Source: Burkholderia sp. NRF60-BP8
Lineage (GTDB): Bacteria; Pseudomonadota; Gammaproteobacteria; Burkholderiales; Burkholderiaceae
Length of the DNA: 64,000 nucleotides
Assembly: GCF_001522585.2 (NCBI RefSeq)
Contig: NZ_CP013372.1
Coordinates: 2,232,001 to 2,296,000, forward strand
Reading direction: 5' to 3'
Shown: in pieces, positions 10,158 to 19,329 of the stretch
Layout of the letters: every line of letters begins with the position of its first letter
How positions within the stretch are numbered: the stretch's first letter is position 1
Program-made: the position numbers and the translations under genes
The notes under the pieces: generated by a model
Told to the model about the DNA's origin: nothing
The model's database searches: none
What the model saw: only the letters and a program-made list of their open reading frames with translations

Positions 10158-10658
10158 ATGCATCCAGATTTCGGCAGACGCACCTCGTCACCCGCATTGG
10201 CGCCGTCTGCCTCGCAGGCGGGTTCGGCCTGTGGCGGCCAGACGTATGGGCGCTCGCGCACGGCGACGACTGTGAACGGCACGCTGCCGGGACCGCTCGT
10301 GCGTGGGCGCGAAGGCGGCACCGTCGCGCTGCGCGTCGCCAGCCGGACGAACGAACCGGCGTCGATCCACTGGCACGGCTTACGCGGCAACGGTCGGCCC
10401 GTGCTGACGCACGCGGATTTACGGGGTGCATTTCCGGACCCCGTTGGCCGTGCGCCGACGCGCACGATCGAATTGCGCCTCATTGGCCATATGGAGAAAT
10501 TCGTGTGGTCTTTCGACGGTTTGAAGTTGGCCGACGTGCAGCCGCGGCGCCTGCGTTTCGGAGAGCGCGTGTGGATTGTGCTCGTCGGCATGCGCCTCGC
10601 TCGTCCTGCTCGCCGTCGCCGCGCTGGGCGTGCGGAATCCTCGCCAAAGTCAATTTAA
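10158..10658 (+). pseudogene. Remnant of a CopA-type multicopper oxidase
   Basis: The frame carries two separate pieces of a CopA-like periplasmic multicopper oxidase joined together. The first piece (about 10265-10385) reads VNGTLPGPLVRGREGGTVAL then SIHWHGL, the first type-3 copper ligand motif. It jumps directly to a segment from much later in the protein, LRGAFPDPVGRAPTRTIELR followed by WSFDGLKLADVQP (about 10410-10545), so a large internal part including most of the first two cupredoxin domains is missing. The C-terminal type-1 copper ligands are absent: after RVWIVLVG the frame degenerates into Arg/Ala-rich text. The start is also eroded. It is divergent from the metal-type two-component genes, the usual arrangement of copA and copRS, so it marks a lost copper-detoxification gene. 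Confidence 0.75.
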
Positions 10659-10881
10659 TACATTAATAAAACGGAGAATGGTCAACAATGTAAATATCAA
10701 AAACATAAGCCAAAAAAACACACCAGACCGTCGCTATACTTTCAACGTGCAGCACAACCCAGAAGCGACAGGTTAATAGCCCAGACAAGATATATCACGA
10801 ACATCGAATACAAAGTTGCCAAGCCCGCCCCATCGGAAGCGCAACGATGCTCGTTACGTTAAGTTGCCGAGTGAGGTCAAA

Positions 10882-11175
10882 ATGACTGAATTCTCCAATT
10901 TCTTGAACAGAAAGGCCTCGCTCGAGGCGCAGATCAACGAAGAGCGATTTCTCTGTCGTAAAAAAGTATTGTCGGAAATCCTGATCGCTATTGAAGAGTT
11001 CAAGTTCGTCCCGGAAGAGGTGTTCCCGCGCAGCGAAAAACGCAAGGTTCGACCGCGCTATTTCGATCCCAAGTCTGGTGCAATCTGGAGCGGCAGAGGA
11101 AAAGAGCCACACTGGATTCGCGGCAAGGATCGCCGGATGTTCGAACTGGAAAGCGATTCGCTACAAATGAAGTGA
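10882..11175 (+). CDS. Short H-NS-like nucleoid protein (copy 1)
   Basis: A 97-residue protein of the H-NS histone family. The N-terminal half is helical and charged, consistent with a short oligomerisation segment. The C-terminal half has the DNA-binding motif region RPRYFDPKSGAIWSGRGKEP followed by HWIRGKDRRMFEL, in which SGRG is the AT-hook-like minor-groove loop. The ATG at 10882 has GAGTGAG just upstream; a TTG at 10816 is in frame but adds an unrelated stretch. Its close paralogue sits at 16776-17078 and the two bracket the autotransporter gene. Surroundings are AT-rich. Likely role: local silencing or modulation of the adhesin locus (inference). A 14-bp stem terminator follows. Confidence 0.85.
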   Translation: MTEFSNFLNRKASLEAQINEERFLCRKKVLSEILIAIEEFKFVPEEVFPRSEKRKVRPRYFDPKSGAIWSGRGKEPHWIRGKDRRMFELESDSLQMK

Positions 11176-11276
11176 AGAAGGCTTGCCAATCTCCATATTA
11201 ATAAAAATACGTGAAGGCACCGCCAGAAGCGCCTTCATAGCGCAGAGACAGCCAATACAAACCATAGCGAGATGAA

Positions 11277-11314
11277 CAATCAACTTCGGCATACGCCGAA
11301 GTTGATTGCTTTTT
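11277..11314 (+). terminator. Intrinsic terminator after H-NS-like gene 1
   Basis: A perfect 14-bp inverted repeat, CAATCAACTTCGGC at 11277-11290 and its complement at 11295-11308, with a four-base loop ATAC and followed by CTTTTTGC. It lies 100 bases after the H-NS-like stop and about 60 before the autotransporter start, so it separates the two transcripts. Confidence 0.85.
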
Positions 11315-11371
11315 GCATCGACGAGATTTATTTGTCGATTTCTTACAATCAATATTCAACGCATCGTTAAC

Positions 11372-14300
11372 ATGAACAAGATATACAAGATCATATGGTC
11401 CCACGTCTCATCCGGATGGGTGGTCGTGTCGGAAGGGGCAAAACAGCGAGGCAAGACCGCTTCGACCAAGGAAGCACCGCAGCTGAGCAGGGAATTTCAT
11501 CACGCGGTTCGGGCCGGCAGACTGGGCATCGTCCCACTACTGCTTCTTTCCGCATTCTCCCCGAGCGTATTTGCCCAGCAAATTCCGACGGTGATTTCAG
11601 GATTAATTCAAACCAACAGCTTCAACAGCAATTCGTACATAGCGGCTTACCAGCTCATCGCCAACAGCGATAACCAAACCCAGGGCCTTCCCGAGGGCGT
11701 TTTGTTAAGTGGATTCGGAACCGGAACGACGATCCGAAACTACTTTTATGGGTATACCGACTTAAACGGACTCACCCATACAATTATCGGCGACAGTACC
11801 GGGGATACCGGCAACAATTCGCTTTTCCAGGTAAATGCGGGGCGTATTCAGATCGGGAATGGGGCGAGCGCTGGCCCGAGTTCATCTATCGCGATCGGCG
11901 CCAATGCCACGGCGTCGGTTAGCTCTGGCATAGCGCTCGGCACCAATGCCTCGGCATCGGCTAATTCCGGCGATGTTGCCCTTGGGTCGGGATCGGTTAC
12001 AGGCGCGACAAATCCGACCGCTAGCGTAACAATTGGATCCACGACCTATGGCGGTTTCGCTGGCACCAATCCGACGAGCGTCGTCAGTGTCGGTAAGGGC
12101 GGATCCGAGCGCCAGATTACTAATGTCGCCGCGGGGAGAATCACAGCGACAAGTACAGACGCAATCAACGGCAGTCAACTTTACTCGCTTGCCAGCACTA
12201 CAACTAGTTCAATTACTTCGCTGTCCTCCGGTCTGAGCTCCGCCAATAGTAACGTCTCGTCGTTGTCGACGGGCCTGAGCTCGACCAGCAGCAATGTTTC
12301 GTCGCTGTCGACCGGACTTAGTTCCATCAACAGCAACGTCTCGTCGTTGTCGAGCGGTCTGAGCTCGACCAACAGCAATGTCTCGTCGCTATCGACTGGC
12401 CTGAGCTCCACCAACAGCAACGTCTCGTCGTTGTCGACCGGCCTGAGCTCGACCAACAGCAATGTTTCGTCACTGTCGACTGGCCTGAGCTCCACCAACA
12501 GCAACGTCTCATCGCTGTCGACCGGTCTGAGCTCGACCAACAGAAACGTCTCGTCGCTGTCGACCGGTCTGAGCTCGACTAACAGCAACGTCTCGTCGTT
12601 GTCGACCGGTTTGAGCTCCACTAACAGCAATGTCTCGTCGTTGTCGTCGGGGCTAAGCTCCACCAACAGCAATGTTTCGTCGCTGTCGACCGGCCTGAGT
12701 TCCACCAACAGCAACGTCTCGTCGCTGTCGACAAGCCTGATCTCCACCAACAGCAATGTTTCGTCGCTGTCGACCGGCCTGAGCTCGACTAACAGCAACG
12801 TCTCGTCATTGTCGACGGGTCTGAGCTCCACCAACAGCAACGTCTCGTCATTGTCGACGGGTCTGAGCTCCACCAACAGCAACGTCTCATCGCTGTCGAC
12901 CGGTCTGAGCTCGACCAACAGCAATGTTTCGTCACTGTCGACCGGTTTGAGCTCGACCAACAGCAATGTTTCGTCGCTATCGACCGGTCTGAGCTCGACC
13001 AACAGTAATGTTTCGTCACTGTCGACCGGTCTGAGCTCCACTAACAGCAACGTTTCGTCGCTGTCCTCCGGTCTGAGCTCGACCAACAGCAACGTCTCGT
13101 CGCTGTCGACGGGCCTGAGCTCGACCAACAGCAATGTTTCATCGCTGTCGACCGGACTGAGCTCCACCAACAGCAACGTCTCGTCGCTGTCGACCGGTCT
13201 GAGTTCCACCAACAGCAACGTCTCGTCGTTGTCGACCGGTCTGAGCTCTACCAACAGTAATGTTTCGTCACTGTCGACCGGCCTGAGCTCGACCAACAGC
13301 AATGTCTCGTCGCTATCCTCCGGACTGAGCTCTACCAACAGCAACGTCTCGTCGCTGTCGACCGGTCTGAGTTCCACCAACAGCAACGTCTCGTCGTTGT
13401 CGACCGGCCTGAGCTCCACCAACAGCAATGTCTCGTCGCTGTCGACCGGACTGAGTTCCACCAACAGCAACGTCTCGTCGTTGTCGACCGGACTGAGCTC
13501 GACCAACAGCAATGTTTCGTCGCTGTCCACCGGTTTGAGCTCGACGAACAGCAATGTTTCATCGTTGTCGACCGGACTGAGCTCGACCAACAGCAATGTT
13601 TCGTCGCTGTCCTCCGGACTGAGCTCCACGAACAGCAACGTCTCGTCGCTGTCGACGGGCCTGAGCTCGACCAACAGCAATGTCTCGTCGCTGTCGACCG
13701 GACTGAGTTCCACCAACAGCAATGTTTCGTCGCTGTCCTCCGGCCTGAGCTCGACCAACAGCAACGTCTCGTCGTTGTCGACCGGTCTGAGCTCGACCAA
13801 CAGCAATGTTTCGTCGTTGTCGACCGGTCTGAGCTCGACCAACAGCAATGTTTCGTCGCTGTCCACCGGCCTGAGCTCAACCAACAGCAACGTCTCGTCG
13901 CTGTCGACCGGCCTGAGTTCCACCAACAGCAACGTCTCGTCGTTGTCGACCGGACTGAGTTCCACCGACAGCAACGTCTCGTCGTTGTCGACCGGACTGA
14001 GCTCGACCAACAGCAATGTTTCGTCGCTGTCCACCGGTTTGAGCTCGACGAACAGCAATGTTTCATCGCTGTCGACTGGCCTGAGCTCCACCAACAGCAA
14101 CGTCTCATCGCTGTCGACCGGTCTGAGCTCGACCAACAGCAACGTCTCGTCGCTGTCCTCCGGTCTGAGCTCAACCAACAGCAACGTCTCGTCGTTGTCG
14201 ACCGGTCTGAGCTCCACCAACAGCAACGTCTCGTCGCTGTCCACCAGCCTGAGCTCGACCAACAGCAATGTCTCGTCGCTGTCCACCGGCCTGAGCTCCA

Positions 14301-15988
14301 CCAACAGCTTGCTGACATCGATGTCGACGTCGACGTCGGCCGCGATCGATGCCGCGAAGACGCACTACTACAGCGTCAACGACAACGGCACGCAGCAGGG
14401 CAACTACGACAACAAGGGCGCAACGGCACCCAACGCACTCGCCGCAGGTGTCGGCGCCTCCGCAACGGGCATCAGCAGCGTCGCCGTCGGCGACAGCGCC
14501 AACGCTTCTGCGGACGGCGCGGTCGCCATCGGCCAGAATGCGTCGGCAACGAGCGGCAAGGCAGTCTCGGTCGGCTCCGGCAACACGGCGAGCGGCGACG
14601 GCGCGGTAGCGATGGGTGCGAACGACACGGCGACCGGCAACGGCGCAGTGGCGCTCGGCAACGCGAACACCGCAACCGGCACGAGCGCACTCGCCCTCGG
14701 CACGTCGAACCAGGCCACCGCAGACAACACGATTGCGCTGGGCAACCAGTCCACGGCCAGCGCGGCCAACGCGCTCGCCCTCGGCTCGAACGCCACCGCG
14801 AACGTCGCCAACTCGATCGCGCTCGGCGCGGGCTCGGTCACGGGCAACGCGGTCGGCGTGTCGACCGTCACGGTCGGCGGCATCACGTATCCGGTCTACG
14901 GAACCAAACCGGTCGGAGTGCTGAGTATCGGTTCACCGGGTCATGAGCGCCAGATCACGAACCTCGCTGCCGGTCAGGTCAATGCCACCAGCACGGACGC
15001 GATCAACGGCAGCCAGCTCAACGCGACGAACCTGGCAGTCGACGCGCTGTCCGCCGGCTTGAGCTCGACCAACAGCAACGTGGCGTCGCTGTCCACGTCG
15101 ACCTCGACCGCGATCAGTTCGCTGTCGACCGGGCTCAGTTCGACGAGCAGCAGCATTACGTCGTTGTCGACAGGCCTGAGTTCGACAACCAGCAACGTCG
15201 CATCGCTGTCGACCGGCCTTTCGACGACCAACGCCAGCCTGTCGTCCCTTTCGACCGCGGTCGCGCCGCTGATCTCGATCAAAACGCAGACGACGGACGG
15301 CAGCACCGCAATCGGTTCAGGATCGTCGGCATCCGCGAATTCGACGGCGGTCGGCCATAGTGCGACCGCGTCGGGCGCGAATTCGACCGCAGTGGGCAAA
15401 GACGCAATGGCGTCGGGACAGAACTCGACCGCCGTGGGCCAAGGGGCAATCGCTTCGGGGAAAAACTCGAAGGCCGACGGCCAAGCCGCAGCCGCAACGG
15501 GCGACAATTCGACGGCACTGGGGCAAGGATCGACGGCTTCGGGAGCCAATACGACCGCGGTAGGCCAGGGCAGCATGGCAAGCGCCCCGAACTCCGTTGC
15601 GATCGGCACGGGCTCGGTGGCCTCCGCGCCGAACACCGTGTCTTTCGGATCCCCGGGCAATGAACGTCGGCTGACGAACGTGGCGCCTGGCATCGACGGC
15701 ACGGACGCCGCGAACATGAATCAACTGTGGGGCGTCCAATCCACCGTCAACGAGGTGGCCCGTCGTGCGTACTCAGGCGTCGCCGCGGCAACCGCGTTGA
15801 CGATGATTCCGGAAGTCGACCCGGGAAAAACGATCGCGGTCGGGATCGGCGGCGGCAGCTACCAAGGGTACTCGGCGTCGGCAATCGGCGTGTCCGTCCG
15901 CTTCAGCGACAACCTGAAGGCAAAGCTCGGTGTCGGGATCAGCAGCAATGGCAGTACTTACGGTGGAGGCGTCTCCTATCAGTGGTAA
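11372..15988 (+). CDS. YadA-type trimeric autotransporter adhesin
   Basis: Type Vc secreted adhesin, 1538 residues from ATG 11372. It begins with an extended signal peptide region (MNKIYKIIWSHVSSGWVVVS) and a signal peptide cleaved near residue 69 (SVFA-QQ). A first YadA-like head has SIAIGANATA and GIALGTNASA repeats, then a neck (GGSERQITNVAAG, TDAINGSQL). The stalk consists of 50 units of 14 residues, consensus SLSTGLSSTNSNVS. A second head (AVAIGQNASA type repeats), neck (RQITNLAAGQ, TDAINGSQLN), short stalk, third head (TAVGHSATASG type repeats) and neck (ERRLTNVAPGIDGTDAANMN) follow. The last 90 residues form the membrane anchor, ending GSTYGGGVSYQW. ATG 11372 is preferred over TTG 11306 because the signal region starts there. 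Likely functions in adhesion or autoaggregation; receptor unknown. Confidence 0.95.
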   Translation: MNKIYKIIWSHVSSGWVVVSEGAKQRGKTASTKEAPQLSREFHHAVRAGRLGIVPLLLLSAFSPSVFAQQIPTVISGLIQTNSFNSNSYIAAYQLIANSDNQTQGLPEGVLLSGFGTGTTIRNYFYGYTDLNGLTHTIIGDSTGDTGNNSLFQVNAGRIQIGNGASAGPSSSIAIGANATASVSSGIALGTNASASANSGDVALGSGSVTGATNPTASVTIGSTTYGGFAGTNPTSVVSVGKGGSERQITNVAAGRITATSTDAINGSQLYSLASTTTSSITSLSSGLSSANSNVSSLSTGLSSTSSNVSSLSTGLSSINSNVSSLSSGLSSTNSNVSSLSTGLSSTNSNVSSLSTGLSSTNSNVSSLSTGLSSTNSNVSSLSTGLSSTNRNVSSLSTGLSSTNSNVSSLSTGLSSTNSNVSSLSSGLSSTNSNVSSLSTGLSSTNSNVSSLSTSLISTNSNVSSLSTGLSSTNSNVSSLSTGLSSTNSNVSSLSTGLSSTNSNVSSLSTGLSSTNSNVSSLSTGLSSTNSNVSSLSTGLSSTNSNVSSLSTGLSSTNSNVSSLSSGLSSTNSNVSSLSTGLSSTNSNVSSLSTGLSSTNSNVSSLSTGLSSTNSNVSSLSTGLSSTNSNVSSLSTGLSSTNSNVSSLSSGLSSTNSNVSSLSTGLSSTNSNVSSLSTGLSSTNSNVSSLSTGLSSTNSNVSSLSTGLSSTNSNVSSLSTGLSSTNSNVSSLSTGLSSTNSNVSSLSSGLSSTNSNVSSLSTGLSSTNSNVSSLSTGLSSTNSNVSSLSSGLSSTNSNVSSLSTGLSSTNSNVSSLSTGLSSTNSNVSSLSTGLSSTNSNVSSLSTGLSSTNSNVSSLSTGLSSTDSNVSSLSTGLSSTNSNVSSLSTGLSSTNSNVSSLSTGLSSTNSNVSSLSTGLSSTNSNVSSLSSGLSSTNSNVSSLSTGLSSTNSNVSSLSTSLSSTNSNVSSLSTGLSSTNSLLTSMSTSTSAAIDAAKTHYYSVNDNGTQQGNYDNKGATAPNALAAGVGASATGISSVAVGDSANASADGAVAIGQNASATSGKAVSVGSGNTASGDGAVAMGANDTATGNGAVALGNANTATGTSALALGTSNQATADNTIALGNQSTASAANALALGSNATANVANSIALGAGSVTGNAVGVSTVTVGGITYPVYGTKPVGVLSIGSPGHERQITNLAAGQVNATSTDAINGSQLNATNLAVDALSAGLSSTNSNVASLSTSTSTAISSLSTGLSSTSSSITSLSTGLSSTTSNVASLSTGLSTTNASLSSLSTAVAPLISIKTQTTDGSTAIGSGSSASANSTAVGHSATASGANSTAVGKDAMASGQNSTAVGQGAIASGKNSKADGQAAAATGDNSTALGQGSTASGANTTAVGQGSMASAPNSVAIGTGSVASAPNTVSFGSPGNERRLTNVAPGIDGTDAANMNQLWGVQSTVNEVARRAYSGVAAATALTMIPEVDPGKTIAVGIGGGSYQGYSASAIGVSVRFSDNLKAKLGVGISSNGSTYGGGVSYQW
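12218..14317 (+). repeat. 50 tandem 42-bp units encoding the adhesin stalk
   Basis: Fifty in-register 42-bp units, each coding 14 residues of consensus SLSTGLSSTNSNVS; the fiftieth is degenerate (SLLT). Units vary at synonymous sites (GTC/GTT, AGC/AGT, GGC/GGT/GGA). About every two to nine units the STG triplet is replaced by SSG, suggesting larger blocks were duplicated. Two heptads per unit fit a trimeric coiled coil with serine-rich surface. Because 42 is divisible by three, gain or loss of units keeps the frame. None of the long frames on the opposite strand here are genes. Confidence 0.95.
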
Positions 15989-16775
15989 GCGGTAGGTACA
16001 CAGCGCCCCGGGCGTCGCAGTTGCGACTGCCGCTCGGGGCGTCATTGCATGACGGAGGCGGAAACGGACCGGCGCACAGTATGCCGCCGTCACGCCGATC
16101 GCGATCCCTTGCGTCGCGTCTCCCGCTCGCGTGAGCGTGGCTTGCACCGACCGACGCCTTGCAGACATCCCTTGTCGCGGCATCCGCACTCGTCTTCCGC
16201 AGCCTGTAACCGGCCGCCAGACGAGCCGCTCGTGCGCGCCGACTCGCACACGACGCTCCCGGTGTTACGCGTGTCATTCGGTCGACATCGCGTCGATACA
16301 CCGCGTGACGATCAGCCCGCCCCCCTCGTTCCGAGCGGCATTCGTTCTCCGGAACGGCCCCGATTTGTTCCTCGTTCCGCCCGCGCCCTCGATACATCGC
16401 CTCCAGGTGTGGTCATCGCCCAACTCGTCTATGCACCAATATCGTGAAAATCCACGACACTCAGGATTGGAAAATAAATCAATTAAACAAAACGACAACT
16501 GCAAATCATGTAAAGATATTTATTTAAAGAACCAGCCACAAACAATCCGTCGATATAATTTCACACATCCCACTGGAAGTTCGCCAGTTCATAAAAAATC
16601 AACACAAAATTACATATTTGAACTTATAGAATCACACTTTCGACAAGCGTTGAAGTATCGAAACCTGCCAGTACGGAGAATCGAGGAATAGTCGAATTCG
16701 GCTCGACGACTTCCGATCCGGTCATGACGTTCCTCCATACCCAATTTCAATATCAATTCGCCACACGAGACCAAG
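15989..16775. other. Intergenic region between adhesin and H-NS-like gene 2
   Basis: About 790 bases without a credible gene. A hairpin lies at 16004-16041. From about 16440 to 16640 the sequence turns strikingly AT-rich, with runs such as TTTATTTAAAG, in contrast to the GC-rich part before it. This resembles a promoter and H-NS-binding region for the downstream H-NS-like gene. Confidence 0.5.
16004..16041 (+). terminator. Hairpin after the autotransporter gene
   Basis: Arms CGCCCCGGGCG (16004-16014) and CGCTCGGGGCG (16031-16041) pair with one G-U, and an inner TCGCA/TGCGA stem extends the structure. It starts 15 bases after the adhesin stop. No T-run follows, so it may act as a weak or Rho-aided terminator. 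Confidence 0.5.
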
Positions 16776-17078
16776 ATGAACGAGCCTTCAGATTGCCCGG
16801 CGAGAAAATCCGCGCCAAAGGAAAAGGTCAATGAGAATAAATTTTCCTGTCGAAAGAAAGTGTTGGCGGAGATCCTGAAGGCGGTCGTGGAATTTCAATT
16901 CACCCTGGACGAACTGTTCCCGGACATCCGGAAGCGCAAGGCTCGTCCACGCTACTTCGATCCGGTCAGCGGAGCAACGTGGAGCGGGCGTGGAAGAGAA
17001 CCTCACTGGATTCGCGGCAAGGATCGCAGGAAGTTCGAACTCGATAGCGGCACGCCGACAAACGAGCCGGAACGCTGA
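16776..17078 (+). CDS. Short H-NS-like nucleoid protein (copy 2)
   Basis: A 100-residue H-NS-family protein, paralogue of 10882-11175. Both share CRKKVLxEIL, then EF-F---E-FP, and the C-terminal RPRYFDP-SGA-WSGRG-EP motif followed by HWIRGKDRR-FEL. The start is ATG 16776, with only a weak upstream purine stretch. The N-terminus is slightly different and there is a short C-terminal tail (NEPER). It closes the adhesin locus on its 3' side and is preceded by an AT-rich region. It could form hetero-oligomers with copy 1 or act as an antagonist of full-length H-NS (inference). Confidence 0.83.
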   Translation: MNEPSDCPARKSAPKEKVNENKFSCRKKVLAEILKAVVEFQFTLDELFPDIRKRKARPRYFDPVSGATWSGRGREPHWIRGKDRRKFELDSGTPTNEPER

Positions 17079-17371
17079 GACGCCGTCGATCGAACTTGCG
17101 TTCGTCACCGTGTCGGCGCGAGCGCGCCCTTCACCGAATCGCGGCCAAACACTCGCGACCGTCGCCTTGTCGACCGGCGGGAGCGTCGGCAGGAACCGCA
17201 CTTCGTCGCCCAAGCCGGCGCCGGGGCCCGACAGGTGACGTATCCGCCGCTGGCTGACTGCAACCAGTTGTCGAATCTGCAAGCGCCGGCTTCGAGATCC
17301 GCGAAGTGAAGGCGGTCGAGCGGCACGATCGCCGCATCGACCGAAGGTATGGCGTGCGATGCCATATTCAT
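17079..17371. other. Intergenic region, possible eroded coding sequence
   Basis: About 290 bases between two convergent genes. On the minus strand, parts of two frames look protein-like (for example LHFADLEAGACRFDNWLQ near 17270-17320, and GLGDEVRFLPTLPPVDKAT near 17160-17220 in another frame), which could be a frameshifted, decayed gene. I cannot name a family. Confidence 0.3.
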
Positions 17372-18463
17372 TCAGTCTCCGGAAAACCGTACCCGCGTAG
17401 CGGCCCGCACACGTTTCGCGCGCACGATCGGATTCGATCGCGACGTCAGGCTCATCGCGCCGCGTAGCCGATCGAACGCGACATCCTCCTTCATCCCGAA
17501 GCGGTTGACCGCCGGCCACGCGAGCGCTTCGTCGAGCCAGGCTTGCCACGCGTCTCCATGAAAACGCCGCGCGAACTCGCGCACCAAGCCCGGCGCCGCG
17601 ATCACGATGCCCGCGAGCAGGTAATACGCCCAGAAGCTGCCCGCGCCGACGAGCCGGTCGAGCCGGCACACGGACACCGCCGCGAGCAGCCCGTCCACCG
17701 ACGCGAGATCGGCGCGTCGTTCACGAATCGCCCGTGCCACCAGATTGTGCTGACCGCCGTACGCGGCGAAGGAAATCTCCTTGCCGGCCGCCAACTCCGC
17801 GCAGAACATCGCGAGCGCGGCCATCTCGTCGATGCGCGCTGCATCGTCGCGCGGCCCGCAGACGCGCAGCACGATCGCGTCGATGACGGCCCCCGGCCGG
17901 GCCGACGGCTCCACGCAGGCCGCCGCGGCGGTGGCGCGTCGTTCTCTCAGGTTCTTCGCCAGCGGCGGCACTTCACCGTTCGCGAGCCGCTCCCGCGTTT
18001 CGTGCGTGTCGACCTCGTCGCTGTCGGGCGCGACGCCGTCGGCAATCCGCTCGAGCGCGGCCCAGCCGTCGTTCGGATCGTCGAAGGCCCACGCATCGAT
18101 GAAGCCATGCGCCGCATCGAATGCCGCGCGCGATCCCGGGCAGTATCGTTCCGCACGCGCGAGCTGCCGTGCGTCGGGAACGTGCATGCACACATCGGTC
18201 GCATCGCATGCGCAACCGCCACCGTCCGTCGCAATCCACGGCGCGAGTTCGTGCAGGACACCGATCGCTTCATGCGACAGATTCGCGCCGGCGCGCACGC
18301 GTGCCGCGTGCGTCGGCGTAGCGGCCGGCGCGCAGATGTCGCCCGTCGCCACGCAAGTCGCTTCGTTCAGGTAGTCGATCAGGTACTGCAGCCACGCGGC
18401 CGTGCGCAGCCGGTCGGGCGTCGCGCCGCGGGCATCGCCATACTTCGCTGGGTCGGTGAGCAT
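17372..18463 (-). CDS. Hypothetical protein, unknown
   Basis: A 363-residue protein from ATG 18463. No signal peptide. The N-terminal part is cysteine-containing (TCVATGDICAP, GGGCACDATDVCMHV), then an Ala/Arg-rich helical middle and a C-terminal part with a hydrophobic segment around SFWAYYLLAGIVIAAPGL followed by FARRFHGDAWQAWLDEAL. I do not recognise the family. GC content and codon use match the neighbouring chromosomal genes. It faces the second H-NS-like gene tail to tail. Confidence 0.6.
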   Translation of the reverse strand: MLTDPAKYGDARGATPDRLRTAAWLQYLIDYLNEATCVATGDICAPAATPTHAARVRAGANLSHEAIGVLHELAPWIATDGGGCACDATDVCMHVPDARQLARAERYCPGSRAAFDAAHGFIDAWAFDDPNDGWAALERIADGVAPDSDEVDTHETRERLANGEVPPLAKNLRERRATAAAACVEPSARPGAVIDAIVLRVCGPRDDAARIDEMAALAMFCAELAAGKEISFAAYGGQHNLVARAIRERRADLASVDGLLAAVSVCRLDRLVGAGSFWAYYLLAGIVIAAPGLVREFARRFHGDAWQAWLDEALAWPAVNRFGMKEDVAFDRLRGAMSLTSRSNPIVRAKRVRAATRVRFSGD

Positions 18464-18704
18464 GGGTGGTCCGGAATGGTTCTGGCAAATCGAAATGATT
18501 GTTCTATGTCCATCGACGCAGGTGGCACGGTGCGTCTCGCCCGCCCCTGCATGGCCGCCCGCATCGGATCGCGAAGCAGGCGGCCAGCCGGTCGTCACGC
18601 CGATACGCGCGACGACGCGAATGCATCGCGAAACCGGATCGCCCGCCGTGCATCGTTGCACGGTCTTCGTCCATGGCGGACGCCCGGCTCCGCTCGCGCG
18701 ACGC

Positions 18705-19208
18705 TTACTGCACGTGGAACTTCGGCGACGTCAGGACGGTACCGCCCACCGTACAGTCCGGCGTCAGCGCGGCGTTGTTGAACGTCAGCGACGAGTTCGC
18801 ATCGCTCCACGCCGTCACGACCTTGCTCGGCCCGCAGGTGCCGAGCAAGGTGACGTTCACCTTCACGTTGTTGATCGACAGTTGCGTCGTGCTGTCGGCT
18901 TGCCCCGTCCACGGCGACGTGCTGCTCGCGCTGCCGCTGATCAGGCCGCACGTCGCGCCGCCCGAGAACGTCGTCGACGTGATGTTGACGATACCGGTCG
19001 ACGTGATCGTGCCGTTGAAGGTCGCGTTGCAGTTTGCGTTGATCGATCCCTTGGCAAGGGTCGTCAGCCCCGTCGCCGAGAACGGCTCGCCGTTCGGATT
19101 CATCGGCTGGCCATCGGCACGCGAAACGGTGACGGCGAAAGCAGGCGCGGCCGAGACCGCGGTGAAAGCCACTGCAGCAACAAGCGATACGATTGTGCGA
19201 ATGCTCAT
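18705..19208 (-). CDS. PraB-like secreted protein
   Basis: A 167-residue exported protein with a signal peptide to about residue 25 (APAFA). The mature part is rich in Thr, Ser, Asn and beta-strand, with cysteines in NANCNATFNG, GATCGLISG, LGTCGPSK and TPDCTVGG. This resembles PraB, the secreted protein named from alkane oxidation in Pseudomonas, and its Burkholderia relatives; the name gives little functional information. It is last in a minus-strand set with an OmpW-family protein 121 bases upstream and two lipoproteins before that, so co-transcription is likely. The assignment is by overall look rather than a catalytic motif. Confidence 0.6.
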   Translation of the reverse strand: MSIRTIVSLVAAVAFTAVSAAPAFAVTVSRADGQPMNPNGEPFSATGLTTLAKGSINANCNATFNGTITSTGIVNITSTTFSGGATCGLISGSASSTSPWTGQADSTTQLSINNVKVNVTLLGTCGPSKVVTAWSDANSSLTFNNAALTPDCTVGGTVLTSPKFHVQ

Positions 19209-19329
19209 TTGAACTGCCCCCTCTCTTCACGAATGGCGGCACGCCGCCAGGAACGCGACCTTCCGGCCGGAACGAGCCGGCCGGCCGGTCGCAGGAAGCC
19301 GCCGGCACGCGTCATGCGCGCCGGTCGGC

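Noticed and set aside
12181..14304. A 707-residue open frame on the minus strand with repeats such as VELRPVDSDETLLL
   Set aside because: It is the mirror of the 42-bp adhesin repeat, which has no stop in this antisense frame. There is no ribosome binding site and no independent composition.
12218..14317. Regular repeats that could be taken for a CRISPR array
   Set aside because: Units are contiguous 42-mers with no unique spacers, and they encode a coherent coiled-coil stalk in the adhesin frame.
16788..17669. A 293-residue minus frame overlapping H-NS-like gene 2 and the orphan gene
   Set aside because: Most of it is the antisense shadow of the two neighbours. Only the intergenic part may be a decayed gene, noted separately.
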